The notes: a model not told the origin generated them from the letters alone. Numbered from the stretch's first letter, positions 34,501 to 47,671 are shown. The stretch: DNA of 64,000 bases from Watersipora subatra (GCF_963576615.1 NC_088711.1:59004248-59068247); one strand, 5' to 3'. Made by a program: numbers and translations.

Positions 34501-37500
34501 ATATCATGCATGATCTTAAAAATAGAGAAAATAAAAGCGCAATAACAACGCTATTTTGTGATAAAATCGCGCTTTTTTGAGTTCACCTTTCTCGGCGTTC
34601 AACCTATTAAACATTCGGTAACAAGCTACGAACAACTTTAAATAACTTATCTACCTTTCATAAAAAACTGAAATTATTTTGAAGGCTGAATTTAGATAAC
34701 AATGGGTTTTAAGACACTATCTCTATCATTCTAAATCGTTCTAAACATCCCTAACTTCCATTCCTAAAAAGCTAGGCTACGTCACATATTTATGGACGGA
34801 GCTTTTTGTGCCAATCGTGCTGTTTTCGAGACCGACATTGAAATGCTGTAAAAAAGCCTTCATGGCTTTGAAAGTTACTTGACCAATCTTTATTATGAGT
34901 ACAAAATTGGAATCAGCGTGTCTGATTTACCTCGCAAATATGATAAAAGTTGTATGTGACAGTTATGGTTTAAATAGAATCAAAGCGTGAAATATCATAA
35001 GCATAAATAATTAAAAATGACATTTCAACACGCATGACATGCAAGATGTGTGGTTAGTTTCTTCATCTATAACTATGACCACTCTTATATGAGGATATTC
35101 TAAACTAGACATGTGGGGAGTAGCCCACTGTAGGTGAGACAGTGTGCATATATACCTGTTCCTTTCATGTGGAACTTTGCAGATAATTTGGTAGACTAAG
35201 GTTTTTCTGTAAAAGTCATCTGTTTTAGCAGAGCCATGAGTTAGTTTAACACCAAACTTGTTATTATACATCTTCAAGTTATTCAAGCAATGATACAATT
35301 TTTCTTATGATTCATGTGGCCATAGTAAATGATTCAGTCTTGGTATATCATAGACATCTATAATGACAAGCACATAGATTAATTCAAGGTAGAGCTTTTC
35401 ACATAATAACGTTGTAGAATAGAGTTTTGCTGTTAGAACAATCAATTTTTATCGGAGTGAGCAATCCACAGACATGAAAAAGAATGTATCTTTTAAATGT
35501 TAGAAATCAGTAAGAGTAGAGAAATTACAGGCAGTTAAGTTAGTAGGTTATACTGTGGCTGAACTAGTAGCCTGGGAGTAAAAGAAACCGGTTTACATGC
35601 AATAATAGAGATTTGTGTCTATCTTAACAACTACACCTTGTATCAAGCGGATACAATGGACCCTCGCCATACGATTATAATTTGTGTTGGCATCGTAAGG
35701 TGAAAATGTCGTATACAGTGGTATAAAAACCCATAGTAATCATCTAATGCAAACAAGGTAAAACCATAAAACTTTATATAAGTGCTGTACATATTACAAA
35801 TTAATAACAAAATAGTATATTAACCTTAGTAACTATAGTTACTGACAGTAACTTTAGTGTATTTAATACATGTAGTTATGATCTACAATAAAGTTTTTAT
35901 TGCAATAGAATCATTTTTTTCCTTTAACATCATTATTATTCTTAGGACCCATGGCTAATGAATTAAAATTATATATGTAGCTATATACGTATAATGAATT
36001 AAAGTTATAGTAAATATTATATTAAACGATAAAATGCACAATAAATCTTCACTTCGCTCACTTTTTATTAATTTCCATTTCACTCACGCAATATCAAGTA
36101 TTTACGCAACATGAAAACATGAAGAATGCTGAACAAAAAGAAATTGAGTATGGCATAAAGTAATTGAGTATTGAGTATATTTTTCAGATTTCTGGTATCT
36201 TTTTCAGGCGTTGGGAAAAGGATTCCGGCTAATAGCATTTGGGCATAGGCGTGATTCCAACGTATTCAACACCCCGACTGCCAAACTCAAATTTCAAGAG
36301 ACATTTTTGTTGATGTCGTATAGCGAAAAAAATGACGCAATGAAGAATCGAAAAAACAATGTGTTTCACATTGTAAGGCAGAAAAGCCATAAAACGAGGA
36401 GGTCGTAACCCGGGGGTGCACTGTACCTTATTCTTAAAGCTTCTCATGAGAGGCTTGAGGTAGGAAACAGTCTGCGAGTGAGTGGCTGTGTCTATCTTTC
36501 CCTGCCGACTCCTTTTGGCTTCTTCCTCTCGAGAGTTCAAATCTTCACCCCATTTTTGGAGAATGAACTGTCAGAAGAAAAATTAAACGCTCTTAATGAA
36601 AAAAATCCCTTAAAACTAGAGGCATTCATGGGAACTTTAAGGTCACGTACTGCAGACAACCAACCTTAAAGAACATCATGATACGTTCCTGTTCATTTTC
36701 GGAATTATGTTCTTCCAGCTCTTCCGCCATGCGCTGTAACATGGTAAAACATATAGGAGCTCTTGACGTTGCATGTACTCAACTTAACGATGAGTTGCAT
36801 GTACTCAACTTAACGATGAGTGAAAGCTAAGAAAATCCCAAAAACTACAAACTATTCAGAATACAACTACAACAAACAGTTCTATTATATAACAATTTCA
36901 AAAAGATTTGACTGCACCATCAGGGTCAGCGGGATAAAAACGATAAGGCATATCTATGGCTCGATAGTTTTAATCTCTAAATACACGATTCACAGTCGAT
37001 ATGATGCTACTAATATACAGTCGATATGATGCTACTAATATACAGTCGATATGATGCTACTAATATACAGTCGATATGATGCTACTAGTATACAGTCGAT
37101 ATGATGCTACTAGTATACAGTCGATATGATGCTACTAGTATACAGTCGATATGATGCTACTAGTATACAGTCGATATGATGCTACTAATATCTTAAACTG
37201 TTAGAAGAGCCTTACAACAAACCAGATCAAATCTGCTGAAGCGAAAGCAGTAAGACGATCGATAGCGGTAAGCATGACTAACTTCTTCTTTAGCTGACTT
37301 CATAGTCATCAAAGAACACAATTCCGACATGTTGTGTAATAAATGCAAATCTATTTGCATCCAAAAAACGAAATGTTTCAAAAACACTTACAAAAAGGAC
37401 ATTTTGTCTAACAAATACTTATGCGTTTCTGCTAGGAACAAAAGATCTCACAATATCAGACTAAGAAATCAATACAAAATTGAACTATAGCATTTGATTT

Positions 37501-40493
37501 TTTCTTCAAAGCAATGATTGGCAGGCTACGAGATATAAAGACTGAGATCTAGTCAAGTACAATTGGCTGCCATTGTGGTTATACAAGACTTACCCTACCA
37601 TAGAAATAGACAAACAATCACTCATATATATTATATATATATATATATAGTAGGATACTAACCCTACGAAGTTAGCTAAAATTCAATACGCTTAAAATAA
37701 ATAACAAGATCTTTAGCCACTGCGACGCCCATAAGCGAGGCCCGTAAGCGAGTAAATGGTAAGTTGCAATATTAAAGCTAACCAGACCAATTAAAATGTG
37801 CAACCAATTCATAACGCAATACATGTGTATATCAAGGAACATACTGGCATGTCCTCTTCAACCATGCCTGAGTCCCTAAAGTGCACATTGTAGGCATTGC
37901 GGGCGGCCTGCTCCGAGCCCATTGACATTTCATTCAAGTACTGCTGGTCAACTTTGTCCAAAGCTGCTTTAAAATCATTTTTAAGACCCTGAAAAAACAA
38001 AAACAAATACCGATAATATATAATATAAGCAGTACATATATATTAAATTATTAATTGTATATTAATTGTAAAAAAAATTCCCTAGCCACCCAGAGTATAT
38101 AATGTACACAATACATAAGCTACAACAATGAACCTTTACCAACAATACACACTCACTGACCAATTGTAACATCGAAGGGCTGAGCAAAACCAAAACACAC
38201 ATATACTGGAGCAACACAAGACCAAATTTCGTTAGCCAAATAATCCAGTTAATTGATTCCTATTTTTTCATTTGTGATCGCTCTGCTAAAACTTTATTAT
38301 CCCTCAGAGCCAGTGTATTAACTACTTTTACTCAATTATAAAAATTCCAACAAACTGTCTCAGCTTGTATTGAAGACACTAGTAAGAGAAGTTATGGAAC
38401 TGTAAATAAGCTTACAAAAATTTACTGACCTGCATTTGTTTTTATTTATTTTCTAAACTTAGAGGCTAATATCTCGTGTGAGAATTTCACGTATAAAAAT
38501 TTAATTTATAGGAAATAGATATGTCATGCTTTGTTTTTCATTAATTTAAATAAAATATAATTTTTTATACGGGATAACAAGCTAAAAAATTATATTTTGG
38601 ATGTAAAACATCGTTTACTTAAATTTTTTTGTTTATCACTGATTTTACGCAAAATTATTATGAAAGGAAAGGCAACTCTTAGTAAATCGCCAAAATAATA
38701 CAAAATATCAAAATTACAACAAAAAAGCATCAAAACTATTATATTTTGGAAGGAATAACTCAAGGATACAACTGCACTAGGCAAGTAAAATGTGAAGCAA
38801 TGAGATCCTTGTTTAACACACTCTAGCCTAAGAGCACTAGAGAATATAATAAAATTAGGAGGCGTAGGTTAAATACCTTATTAACTTCAGGTTCAAGCAA
38901 CTCAAGTTTTTTGATACGCAGGTAAGCTTCATGTTCATTCTCACCAAACAATAAGATTGGCTCATTCCTTTCTCTGAGTCGGCGAATCACCTGCCATGAC
39001 ATAAAGAATACTACCTTGTATGCATAAAAGTTCTACATATGGCTGCACGACTGATTCTACCTCCTATGAATGTAAACAACACTATTCTAGTATCAAGCAA
39101 CTGTCCTAGCTCCGACATGCTTGTCAGTCAGTAAGTTTCCATAGACAGTGGCACTTTGAATATTGCTACGTCATAATTGTTATATCAGCTGACTCTTCCT
39201 GAGAATGCAATATTTGAGGGTCTCTAAAAATGAAGTTGTTAACTTAAAAATATGCTTCACACTTTCATGTTCCAGGCCTTTCAAGGCCTGAAATTTGTCT
39301 GACATTTGTCAATCGTGACTTTACCAATGTCAACGAAAGCTCACAAACTAGAGATTTGGAGGCTAGCTTTTTGAGACAGAACTACCATTACAGTAGAAAA
39401 TTTGAATGTCACCAATTTGATACGAAAATGTGTTCAAAAGATGTTTTCAAGAAAACAAAAATCACATAGGAGTAAAATTTCGTACTTCCATCATTGACTT
39501 ATTTTAAAAATCTTGAATAATTCAACACCAGATCATAGACAGTTGGCAGAAGTTAGATATAGAATATGTATGGCTACAAGTGCTTCGATTGTCTGAATGT
39601 CTCACGAGCCATTGAACAAAACATTGTTAGTCGAATGTACATAATAGGTTTTCATAACTGCTAACTTTCAAAACGTTTGCCAACCTTACAAGCAAATTTT
39701 TGACTAGAATTTAAAGGTAGGTACCTCCTTTCTTGACAGAACGGGCTTTGATGTGAATGATTCCTGTTCCTCCCCAGCAACTGCCTCCGCCTGCTGTTTC
39801 TCATTAGCCTTACCAGGTGAGCCTACAGGGACAGGAGAAGCTGTGAGACGAGCTCTCTTCGCTTGAAATTCTTCCTGACGTTTTTCAGCGAGCTCTCCTC
39901 TCTTAAAATATTTCTTGGTTCCCTGTTGCGGGGCCGTATTGTCAGCTAGCTAACATGAAGATAGGTAATACAAGAATATGAAGAATGTAGGTACAAAAGG
40001 TAAAGAACGTGAGAAAGGACCTTCAACTAATTCCCGCAATGCCAATAAAGTAATACAAACCAAGTTTCTATCATGTTTCCATTGATCAACATACCATATT
40101 ACAATAACTCATAAAACCAGCAGCAGAGAGTTGTAACGTATATCTCTACAGAAACTCCGTTCATTAACTTTTAATCTACTACATACAAAAGTAACTTGAT
40201 TTTCTGTAAACTTACATTAGTAAATTTACAACAAATCACATCATTGAAAAGGTCAATCCCTTGATGAATATATATGAAGGTAACACCAAAGGGATATAAT
40301 TTGAATATGTTACTAGTAATATAGCAAAATATTAGGCCGAGAGATACAGCAAAATTTCTAAAATTATTAATAAGATGAAATTTCGGAACTCCTCCTTTGT
40401 CAGATCTACAGGCGAACAAGTTGTTCTTACCAAGCTATTGTCTTTTGCCAGCTGCTTTTTTTTCCTCTCAAGCTCTGCTTTCAGGATGTCCAT
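31531..40493 (-). CDS. PRPF18: Pre-mRNA-splicing factor 18, 8 coding exons, 358 aa
   Basis: Exons in coding order: 40493-40431, 39949-39725, 38990-38877, 37988-37845, 36733-36665, 36567-36427, 34090-33863, 31623-31531. Each is a whole number of codons, so all seven introns are phase 0. The total is 1077 nt; human PRPF18 has 342 residues. The start [14 protein letters not shown], then [10 protein letters not shown], matches the conserved N-terminus. Residues about 93-134 hold the splicing-factor motif ([17 protein letters not shown]). [20 protein letters not shown] follows. The C-terminal Prp18 helical domain contains [19 protein letters not shown] and [15 protein letters not shown], the family hallmark. 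PRPF18 joins the spliceosome for the second catalytic step with SLU7 and promotes 3' splice-site use. The last exon ([14 protein letters not shown], 30 codons plus stop) is divergent but aligns at the expected place. Intron 5 is 97 nt; intron 6 carries a transposon abutting its donor. Confidence 0.96.
31775..31855 (+). repeat. Dispersed 85-bp repeat, copy 2
   Basis: Same orientation as 17645-17735, with CATACAGCCCACGACCAAAG and GATGGTTGAGAAATGCAATA. The copy ends at ATGCAATA; flanks differ from copy 1. Confidence 0.8.
32652..32796. mobile_element. Truncated relative of the 33154-33569 miniature element
   Basis: AAGGCTGGTTCACACTATGT and ACAAACCCATCCGTGTTTAC match the left half of the next element at about 90%, ending near GTGTTCTCATTTTCTT. 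There is no right terminus nearby. Confidence 0.7.
33154..33569. mobile_element. 416-bp miniature inverted-repeat element
   Basis: The termini are inverted repeats of about 28 bp: AAGGCTGGTTCAGACTATAT on the left, and AAGGCTGGTTCACACTATAT when the right end is read in reverse, continuing CGCCGTAT in both, with a single G/C mismatch. There is no coding capacity. The target duplication is unclear. A second, truncated copy is 500 bases away. Confidence 0.88.
35010..35388 (+). repeat. Dispersed repeat R2, copy 2
   Basis: Diverged partner of 30731-31080 in the same orientation. The open frame at 35011-35298 on the minus strand is incidental, since the matching frame is not kept in copy 1. Confidence 0.65.
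35652..36425. mobile_element. Pogo/Tc1-mariner-like miniature element abutting a PRPF18 splice donor
   Basis: TA at 35652-35653 and at 36424-36425 bound a 770-bp insert. Left end CAATGGACCCTCGCCATACG and reversed right end CAGTGCACCCCCGGGTTACG are degenerate inverted repeats, 15 of 21 positions matching. TA duplication and CAGTG-type ends fit the pogo/Tc1-mariner group. No transposase is seen; the 65-codon frame at 36211-36408 has no recognisable motif. In PRPF18 orientation the element begins two bases after the first intron base, so the donor reads AAG|GTACAG. Confidence 0.65.
36745..36823. repeat. 27-bp direct duplication
   Basis: TTGCATGTACTCAACTTAAC followed by GATGAG occurs twice back to back in PRPF18 intron 4, just upstream of exon 5. 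Confidence 0.85.
36993..37195. repeat. 25-bp minisatellite, 8 copies
   Basis: The unit is GTCGATATGATGCTACTAAT plus ATACA, repeating every 25 bp from 36995. Middle units carry AGTAT instead of AATAT. It lies in PRPF18 intron 4. Confidence 0.95.
37989..40430. other. PRPF18 introns 1-3
   Basis: Introns 37989-38876, 38991-39724 and 39950-40430 are AT-rich, show normal GT/AG borders on the minus strand and hold no recognisable element. Confidence 0.6.
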
Positions 40494-42971
40494 GTTAGCC
40501 TTGACTCCAATAGCCTACAATCTGTACACAAAAACCTCGGTTAATTCATCAACCAACAGCCGACTACCAGTGAAAGGTTTAGATAACAAGAATACTTGCC
40601 AGTATGAACGTGTGCCTTATTTTTATAGATGATTAGAGAACGTATGACAGTCAGCTGAAGGTAATTATGCTAAAAAGTTGACTAGGTTGAGTATGTACTC
40701 CGAGTACATGATTCTTGAACTAAATAGCTTCGTTGATATTGGTCAGCAAAAGATAGTCCATAAGTTTTTTACAACTTTTTTTTATAACTTTTTTACAATA
40801 GTTTTTTACAAGGTGCAACAGTTTTTTACACAATTTGATTGCGCACTAGGTTATCAAAATAAAACATATCAGAATGAAAAATTCTGCATACCTTTAACTA
40901 GAGCAAAAACCGAATGTCTCCATTCAGTTACCAGTTACTAGATGATTGCTTAGACTGATCACAAGATGACCAACAACTTCCCAGAGTAGAGAGCTTTTCC
41001 TGCAATATTGCAATATTACATCTACAAGCTATAATAGACAGCAACAGATATCCCATGCGATGTTTGTACAGCAAGCAAGTGTCATATAACTAGAAGACTA
41101 AAACAAAAACCTGTTTGAATGAGAGGAACACCGTTGATATTTACTGATATCTCAGCCATACACACTAGCACACTATACCACACTATTTTCCAGTAAATTG
41201 AGGAGCAGATCGAAGACACCCTAAGCAACCTGGTACAATAGATACTCCCATAACGTATACCTTTTATAACAAAATTCCACATACTTTAAAGAATTTATGT
41301 GAAGTTTTTGCTTTGTACAAACGTAAAGAATCTCATATAACATAAAGTGTCAAGTTGGTGCAAATTCCCAAAATGGATTTCAATCTTGTGATTAGAAAAA
41401 ATCTCATGATTAGCCTTAAAATGTCGCTTCCTCTCTTGCCGCACTTGAGAGAAAAAACAACGTATAGGGCGTGCTATCATATACCAGTGCTCTGCCAATC
41501 TAGTTCGCCATTACAGATCGTCTGGTGTGTCGACAAAGCACAAAAAATAAGTAGTTGCAGAATAATGCAGAAAGACGATCTAGCAGTGTAGGAGTGTCGA
41601 TATAGCAAGCTGAGCGTCATGAGTTTTAGTCTCATCGAAAGCAATCTTATATCCTAACATCGAACCCTCGCGACGAATGATCAGAAGTTCCCGGAACAGA
41701 TCATTAACGTTGAGGGACAATCTGCTGTTTATGATTTATTTGAAAAATATCTTCTTATTGATAAAAATTGTAATCATTTAATTGAAGAATAGTTGAGATA
41801 ATATATTAAAATAATATTCTGAAAAGAAAGACTGGATAATCAGTCTTTCGGGGAATATATAACTTGAATGTGCATCTTCTAAATCTTATTACAAAAAATG
41901 TATATTTATGTATTTTTCATCTGTCATGAAAACAGAACTTACTCAAGAATTCTATGATACTTTTATAAACTATCATAGCTAACACTTGAGTGCCCCACAG
42001 TACACACCATCAACAGAATACAATACATTTCTAACATTGGTAAATGTAGGCGTGAAGAAGCCTCACCCATACTAACAGTTCTAGATGGCTACAAAATACA
42101 TTTTAAAGCATTTTATAGTAAAACATGTAGCAAAGAGTACAAGACGAGATAGGCATAATCTTTACAACTAGCCAATGTTTCTGGTTTGATCGTAACAGAT
42201 GGCTTAAGAGTGTATTAAAATTCAACTATTCCTCCATGCGTTTTTAAACTGTTTGAGGCCTGCTGAAAAAATGGTTCATATTGTAAGATAATAAGTTCCA
42301 CTTCCTCATGGCGTGTGCGTGTCACTAGTCTGAGAAAACTACCTTCTCATTACATGTGCGTGTCACTAGTCCGAGAAAACTCCAAACATTTTTATATTTT
42401 TTGGCTGATTTCGTCCAAACTTCCCATGCATATGCTTCGTAGCTTCTGTCAGGTCGTCAAAAATATTTGGTTTCAAAAACTCTTTGGTTTCTGAGAACCA
42501 GCCTCTCACACACCAGTCTGATTAAAAGCTATAGATGTGCCTTCACACGCAATATACACAACTGTTCTCAATGAATGCGCTCATGGATTGCTGTTGTGAA
42601 ATCCGTGTAGAAGTTTGTTTTGAAAACCTGTATGCATGTTGAAAGCTATGTGATTAAACATGAAAAAATCTTGGACAAAACTGAGCCTAATTCTAGTTGT
42701 AAGATACAACAAAAAGGCATCGACAAGGTACATGGGTTATAATAAAATATTTTGGCATTTCATTGACATAACTAAGACAGGAAGCAATCCTAAACTGAAC
42801 ATTGTATGACACTAGCTGTGGATCAAAATGTACCTAATCACTAATCAACAGGATGCCCGTAAAAAGGTCAGTTTTCTATCCATTACAGTTATTTAACTTG
42901 TAACTACTCTAACTATGCAATTTGTAAACAGGGCGAAACATTGAATGCTTTGGATAAGTTTAACAAAGAAA

Positions 42972-43752
42972 TACCTTGACATACGGGTGTCCCAACGTGG
43001 GAGAAATTTGAGATACAAAAAATGATCCGAGAAAATTTTACATTTAGCTGTAAGACTAAACAAATTTGAGATACAAGCATAGGAGATGGTTCTCTATGAG
43101 GCCACTAGGATGGTAGAGTGTACGAGAGGTCGCTTACAATGACAGCGTCACTCGGTTTTTCTCGGCGGATCAGCTTAAAAAGGTTTTAAACAGTGAAAAG
43201 CGGAATCGCTAAAAGTGAAAGCGAGGCAAGGAGCAGGGCTGTAAGAAGATAACAAGAAAGTAAACGAAGATGAAATAAGAATTAAATTTAGTGCAAAATT
43301 AAAACTGTTTTTCAAGTGTTTTTTCAAGTGCATAGTAACCTAAATTCATTTAAATTAAATTTAAATGTTATATTATGTTATGTAGCATCTGAAAAGTGTA
43401 GCGCACGAAACGTGTTGCTGTTGGGTCTCTCTTACACCGCCATTACCCGTTACTCCCTGTCTGAAAGACAAGAACTCCATACAGTACTGTATATAACAAG
43501 GTTACATTTCATTGCAGAACATAACCACTAGGTAGGTATTTGTTACTTTGTGACCGCAGGTATTGAATTAGAACGAATAAAAACACATTTTTCATCGTAA
43601 TATCCGGTTTTAGGCAATTTTTTAGAGAGTTGGAATAAATTAATTAGTATTTAGCTAGTTTATATAGAAAAAATTGATTTGAGATAGAAGAGAATTGACA
43701 TGCAAGCTTTCTCCCGGAATGCATTAAGCTAATATGTCGAGGTTTGACTGTA
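42972..43752. mobile_element. Tigger/pogo-type non-autonomous element, about 780 bp
   Basis: Right end reversed reads CAGTCAAACCTCGACATATT, followed by the TA target at 43751-43752. The left end ACCTTGACATACGGGTGTCC, then GAGAAATTTGAGATAC, is the matching terminus, missing a few outer bases. GATTTGAGATAGAAGAG near the right end mirrors the left. The internal 71-codon frame (43316-43531) has no transposase motif. Confidence 0.6.
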
Positions 43753-44651
43753 ATCACATCCATTTGCTTCAAAACTGTTGCAACTTTTGATATGATCAGC
43801 AACCTTTAACCATGTTTGGGCCTGGAACCATGATGTCTACTTACAGAATAGTTGTAAGATTCAAGATACATATATCTTGATCGTAGATGTATTACGAGTT
43901 CAATCATCTTAAAATGATTCAATTGGGAACATTTAGTGAACGCATTCTACTGTCATAATTTTTAAATAGAAGTATAACTGATGCTTTTTACCACACTGTA
44001 AAAAGCTGGATAGCTGACAAAGATTTTCAGTGCTTTGTAACTGTGACAAGTTTGAGCAATGGGGTAGAGAGTTGGTCATGGCTAAAAACTTGTTTAAAAT
44101 CTAACTGATTAAAAAAGTTAGACATGAAAATGAACGTGAAAGTCACGCTCAAGCATCAGTCTATATAAACATTCTGAACAAAACCACAGAATGCAATATA
44201 AATGCTCCAAACTATCAGCATGACTTGAGCCTATATTAAATACTGAGCTTTTGGTATGAACAATGTAGAAGTGACCCTTGACATCTTCGTTAGCAAAGAG
44301 CTTCTATTATTTCCTTGATTGAGGGCCTTTAAATGCTGTAGCAAAACAGAGCAAAGATGCAACTCATAGCGCCTAGTTCATTCTAAAAACCACGTATATT
44401 CTTAGCCGAGTCCTACTGCCTTCGCACAATTTTTTTTAGTTTGTCTTAAGCTTTGTAGGTTAATTGAACATAGTGCCTATATAGCATGCCATGTTTGGTG
44501 ACAGCAGCCTGTAAATCATGAGCTATTTCTTTATAAAAGAAAAGTTTATATACATAATGATGTGATGCCTTGTGCTATGTGTTTAATCAAATATGGGCTG
44601 ATCGAAGTGAACTCATTAATGCTTTTTGTGTGACAAGCTAGTTTGTAAGAA

Positions 44652-45150
44652 ATGCCTATGGCTACAAATAACAAAGTCTCGCATATTATTCAAAACTATG
44701 TAGATTTCAAAAGAAGTGGTAATTTAATAGAGCGGATCGAAAAGCTGCAGTTTGCAAAGTTGAAATATCTTCTGTTGTTTCTGTCTGGTCCTGTCTTTTC
44801 TGCTTATTGGCCATTGAGTGACATACCTGCCAACTCTCACACATTGGACTCTTACATTGGAGACTCACGCAATCACCCCAAAGAAAAAATGAAAATGCGT
44901 GAGAAATGCGTGAGATTTTTGCCCCAATTTCCACAATTTTATATATACTATCATTGATACATCAATTGCCCCAAAACCAAATCTCACACATTGTCCCACT
45001 CTTGGGTTGGCAGGTCTGTTGAGTGATGATGTTGAGGCTGAGTATACAGAGCTAAAGAAATAGTTGATGATTGCATTTAGTACTGACCCGTTGTTGTCTT
45101 ACCATCAGTTGCGCAACAGAGTTTTATCAAATGGTGAATCAATGTATACT
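44652..45150 (+). pseudogene. Retrotransposon gag remnant, broken
   Basis: The frame 44652-44819 encodes a gag-like helical segment (FLSGPVFSAYWPLS) of LTR-retrotransposon type. After the 197-bp insertion 44822-45018 it continues with SDDVEAEYTELKK, a TAG stop near 45059-45061, and AFSTDPLLSYHQLR before a further stop. Matrix/capsid-like patterns (YxxLK, then aFstDP, then a GES motif) are seen in gypsy-class gag. No protease, reverse transcriptase or LTR lies nearby, so this is a decayed fragment. Confidence 0.6.
44822..45018. mobile_element. hAT-type miniature element with 8-bp target duplication
   Basis: The 197-bp insert is flanked by TTGAGTGA at 44814-44821 and 45019-45026. Its ends are inverted: CATACCTGCCAAC on the left and CAGACCTGCCAAC on the reversed right. 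CTCACACATTG and CAATGTGTGAG also pair inside the arms. An 8-bp duplication is the hallmark of hAT transposition. It splits a gag remnant whose reading resumes once the insert and one target copy are removed. Confidence 0.85.
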
Positions 45151-46799
45151 TAGCTATTCTAAAGCATTTTGTCCATCTAGTAGGTCAGACCAATGCTGAA
45201 ACGCCTATTAGATATGCATTTTTCTGACAGTTTCCTAGATTGAGCAAAAAGTCTATATAATCCGTCACGTTTTTTCATTTAAAACATTGGGTAGAAACAA
45301 AATATTGCCAAGATTTTCTTAAGACTCCAACATGCTTATATGTTCAATGTTTTGAAATAGATCGGTTTCTGAAACCAACTAATTATAAAATATTAGTGAC
45401 ACTCTCTTTCAACCCTTTGTCACAACTAAAACATTACCTTACCCTTGGCACAGGTTTTGAGGGAATTTAGTTTTAAAGATAAAAGGAAGGCTGTGCGAGG
45501 TGATTTACGTGTACATGCAGTTCTCTTCGTGGCGAGTTTTGCGTTGATAATGCATAGCTTCATAGCTTTTGATAGCTCGCCAAGTGAACTTAAGACGATC
45601 TAGATTTTCAAGCTACGGTAAATTCGATTTAAAACAAATTATTGCGCAGAGCGTCGACTTATCTAAACTAATTAGGCCAGAAGCTTGTAAAGCGAATAGT
45701 GTACCGTAAAACAAAAACACTGTTACAAACTGACAAACTTCAGTTGTCAAATTGATTTACTTGCCTTGAACTTGGTTTAGGACCCTATAGAGTTATGCGC
45801 GTTCAACATTTTATTCTTATTCTGGATTCGAAAGGTCTGAATTCGTCAATACATTGGAATCTTAAAAAAATTAGGCTAAAATTAATGTGCCAAAGGTAAA
45901 CAAAGAGCTTTTCAGACTGAAGAGAATGATTATTCATAGATAACCTGCAAGGATCAACAGGCTGTTAGCGAATATGGAAGACTAATAAAAAGCAAGAAAG
46001 TTTTGAGTACGTTTGATATTTATTTAAGAATTATTTAAACAGTAACAGAGCTCATCGTCTTTACTTCAACCCACCAGCAAAACGTTCAAAGCATCATATT
46101 TTCCAAAGCCAATAATGATCACGAATATTCTCTTATAGAAAGCTACGATTGCTTTATGTATTTGAAAAAAAGTCCTACATATGCTTTCCAATTTTTTTGT
46201 GTTTTTAGATTTTAGATGAGCTTAGTTATCGCTAACCATAGGCTATTATTATGCCATGATGCTTTCGATTTTACGCAACGTTTGTTCAAAGAGTTTAGAC
46301 CTAGTCTTACACATCTGATGCCAACTAACACTTATTAGAACAATTATCAATTGTTTTCTATTCACTGTGTACTGTAAGTGCTACAAATTGTCTCTACAAA
46401 ACCTACCGTGTTTAACAAATAGCAAGACAAAACCGCTGATGCCCAGTTTTTTTTTATAGCTAGTTGAAGCCGCAGTAATAGCGGATAAAGCATATCAACA
46501 CCTCACTACAAAATATATAATTGAAGCACTAATTTACCATCTAATTTTATACACACGTATAGCTACTCCAATTATGGAAATTTTTGGTCATTGCAAAGGT
46601 ATGCATCTACTTTATCAGTTTTTAATCTGTTGATGGTATAATTGCTATTCTGTATGGTATAATTGCCATTCCGTGATGGTGTTTAAATTTTTGAGCTACT
46701 TGATAACACCCTAAATGATTTATTCCTGTAGATGTTTCACAGTACGAAAAATGAGCTTTTGATGGTTTTATATATTAATGGCTAATCAACAACACTAAG

Positions 46800-47660
46800 C
46801 TTGATTTACCATATGCATGTAGTATGAATGTAGCATAGCATTTGTAGTATATGTACAGTATATAGCATATGTAGGGTAGCATATATGTAATATAGCATAT
46901 ATAGGGTAGCATATGTGGTATATTATATTTAGTGTATATAGAATATTTAGTACATATATGTAGGCCTATAGTATATTTAGTATACTATATGTAGTATATA
47001 TAGTATATTTAGTATAGCACATATAGTTGCTGTTGTTATTATTGATTATTTATTTGTTAATTTACATTTTGCATTTTTTCACATCTGTATATAATGCATT
47101 AGTTATACTACTTGTACTTTCTACTATGTGTACAGAGTTGTTGTAGGGTTTTAAATGAATTATAGTGTACTTCACATGACAACATATGAAATACATGTTT
47201 TATTATTACATAAGTTGTTTTATTAGAAACAGACCCTAATACAAATAAAAACATAAAATTAGCGCCGAAGGCAGCTTAGAAATATTAAACAATAAACTCA
47301 GCGTAATATTAAATAACAAGGTTGAAGCAGTTTTCGACCAATAGCTCAAAATTTAAATTGCAAAATGGCTGACAGTGATCCTATTTAAAAAGTTAAGTCT
47401 TTGAATTTAACTACTTCAATTTTCACATTTTTAATATTTGTATAACTATGTTTTTTGGTTTGTTCTAACTTATGGCTTAATTTATAAAAGTAATTTCATA
47501 TATAATATATAAATATATATATCAATTAATATATATATTCATTGCTTATAATTATTATATATTAAATTATAATTATATTAATTATAATTTAATATATATT
47601 ATATATTAAATTGATACATCATATATGATAATTTAATATATAATTATTATATTACTTGTC
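46800..47660. repeat. AT-rich low-complexity stretches
   Basis: 46830-47030 is built from TAGTATAT/AGCATAT steps. 47490-47660 is a run of TAATATATATT with self-complementary arms (TTTAATATATATTATATATT type) able to form hairpins. No coding. Confidence 0.75.
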
Positions 47661-47671
47661 ATGGAGCAATA

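Larger units (their letters stand above)
34091..36426. other. PRPF18 intron 6
   Basis: Contains R2 copy 2 (35010-35388) and the pogo-like miniature element (35652-36425) that reaches the 5' splice site. The rest shows only a short duplicated phrase (GCATGAAATATCAT / GCGTGAAATATCAT near 34494 and 34987). Confidence 0.6.

Noticed and set aside
36211..36408. 65-codon frame as a possible transposase
   Set aside because: Lies within the pogo-like miniature element but shows no DDE or helix-turn-helix pattern, and the reverse strand is equally open.
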